Assembly (NCBI GenBank): GCA_039704465.1
Contig: JASFAU010000001.1
Coordinates: 1,116,001-1,180,000, forward strand
DNA: 64,000 nucleotides
Reading direction: 5' to 3'
Source: Plasmodiophora brassicae
Lineage: Eukaryota > Endomyxa > Phytomyxea > Plasmodiophorida > Plasmodiophoridae
A model generated the notes under the pieces. The model was not told where the DNA came from and ran no database searches. It worked only from the letters and a program-made list of their open reading frames with translations. Made by a program: the position numbers and the translations under genes. Each line of letters opens with the position of its first letter. Positions within the stretch are counted from its first letter, which is position 1. Of the stretch, positions 62,901 through 64,000 are shown in pieces.

Positions 62901-63504
62901 CCGCAGGGTAATCGGTGAACGAGATGGGTCCTGGAAGCCCTTCGTCCCAGGCAGGCCGATATTGACAGTGCGGTCAAGATCTGCTTCCGACAGCCCAAAT
63001 TTGCTCAGTGAAAATTCGTCTTCCGCAATAAACTGGCGGTCGATGCCATGGCGAGTGATGCCGAGGGGATCTGCATCGAAATTATTCAGAGCAGCCCGCA
63101 GCGAACATCGTTGCCCATCCGTCCTCACCGAGATCAGCAGCATAGTGACCCCTGACTTGGTACGCGCGAATCATTTGCGTTACCTTGTTGGACAGGGTGC
63201 TCACGGATGGGTCTGTACCCAGAGAAGACGATACCTGAGCGCCTAGCCGACTGCGTCAGCCTGGTTGGCGAGCCTCCGACATACACGACACACCTGATCC
63301 AGCAGCCGGCGGCGTTGTGAACTGCCCAGACCGGAAGTATGCATCCCAGGAAGCGTGGACCGATTTCGGATCCGAACGCCACCGCTCAAACATGGCATCC
63401 ATGTAGGCGGCGTTCGCCCCGCGCCATATCTCGCCGGACGATTGCAGGCGGCTGGCCCGGCACATCGCCAGAGGGCGCCGCCCATGACGCATGGCGCGCA
63501 TCAT
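59932..63504 (-). CDS. 2-oxoglutarate dehydrogenase E1 component, mitochondrial
   Basis: Thiamine-diphosphate enzyme of the TCA cycle. The ATG at 63504 starts a mitochondrial presequence and the first conserved helix ([27 protein letters not shown]). Further exons, with about ten short introns, carry [53 protein letters not shown], the ThDP/Mg site [14 protein letters not shown] and [28 protein letters not shown], then the transketolase-C half: [76 protein letters not shown] and a C-terminal [14 protein letters not shown]. The last intron is 60031-60085. All catalytic segments appear intact. Confidence 0.95.
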
Positions 63505-64000
63505 CGTTGGCTGATCGCGGTTCGCAGCAGTGGCGTGCTGCCGTCAGGTGGAGACGGTCGGGTCGTCGCAAGCCCGCAACGCGTCAGGCCTTGCGGAAGG
63601 CGTTTTGTCTGACGACGAGCGTGGCACAACGTTACGTCCCTTGATAAATTTAGCGACTGCCTCCTGACCCGGCCCGGTCCACGAGTCGATACGCCTCCAA
63701 TCCCCAGTGCTCTTCTAAGTTAGTTCATGAAACCGTCCTGTTTGTTGACCTGCCCAACGCTATAGACTGAGCCGATGCGCATCACAAGCGGCTTCGCACA
63801 AAGAACTTGTCATCCAACGTTATATTGTGCGTATACCAGGTCTTGCCAATCGTTGGGGGAAGACCGAAGCGCCAGGGTGCCCCCAGCCGATACCTGATGC
63901 GAATCCATTATGGCTGTTGCGTTGCGACCTGCGAATCGATGGCGTTGCGCGTGTGAGGACAGTGTGGGCTGCGACGGTGCGACTCGAGACAGTGAGTGGT
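63505..64000. other. upstream region of OGDH, no gene seen
   Basis: 496 bp to the window edge. Short ORFs on both strands show no features of real proteins. It presumably holds the OGDH promoter and the start of whatever lies beyond. Confidence 0.5.

Overview
This is a window of nuclear DNA from a gene-dense eukaryote. Nearly every gene is split by short GT-AG introns of about 45-65 nt, neighbouring genes lie on both strands with intergenic gaps often of 60-250 bp, and the products are eukaryotic: ATAD2-like AAA, EMC1, ERO1, TAF11, RPC9, POMP/Ump1, RPF1, PRMT, USP, cytosolic HSP70 and eS4. Short introns, compact layout, a predicted cilium protein (CFAP119-like), UDP-GlcNAc synthesis (GNA1), a GT2 chitin/hyaluronan-synthase-like protein and several small secreted proteins would fit a zoosporic, chitin-walled protist. 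A plasmodiophorid (Rhizaria) is my best guess. That is inference, because no rRNA or other taxonomic marker is present. Exon boundaries below were placed by eye from frame continuity, splice dinucleotides and remembered family motifs.

Layout. 1-7.6 kb: partial coiled-coil gene, two YbjN-fold genes and a decayed third copy, a predicted lipid-anchored small protein, PRMT, an SLC43-like MFS transporter and a USP-type deubiquitinase. 7.7-13.8 kb: ePHD+AAA ATPase (ATAD2-like) and a sodium:solute symporter. 13.9-20 kb: CFAP119-like protein, a truncated endonuclease/exonuclease/phosphatase, an IQ-repeat protein and ERO1. 20.1-28.8 kb: a transposase scrap, GH3 glucosidase, ankyrin protein, RPF1, heat-shock elements, HSP70 and a small gene. 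29-31.1 kb: transposon debris arranged as long inverted repeats, then tRNA-Asn. 31.5-41 kb: secreted protein, PD-(D/E)XK nuclease, GPAT/DHAPAT acyltransferase, small ORFs and EMC1. 41-51.4 kb: amine oxidase fused to an ePHD finger, secreted protein, GNA1, double-FYVE protein, glutamine synthetase, aspartylglucosaminidase and TAF11. 51.4-64 kb: eS4, a small helical protein convergent with RPC9, POMP, a mucin-like Thr/Arg/Pro repeat protein, a degenerate GT2 and mitochondrial 2-oxoglutarate dehydrogenase E1.

Genes are not organised in pathways, but some themes recur. Chromatin and transcription: ATAD2-like, amine oxidase-ePHD, PRMT, TAF11, RPC9. ER protein folding and secretion: ERO1, EMC1. Cell surface and glycans: GNA1, GT2, mucin-like protein, membrane-anchored GH3, aspartylglucosaminidase. 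Proteostasis: HSP70, POMP, USP. Least ordinary items: the amine oxidase-ePHD and ePHD-AAA architectures, a GT2 whose catalytic motifs appear lost, frameshifts in HSP70 and ERO1, a GC-AG intron, some introns that read as only 24-41 nt, and the folded-back transposon block at 29.0-30.7 kb.
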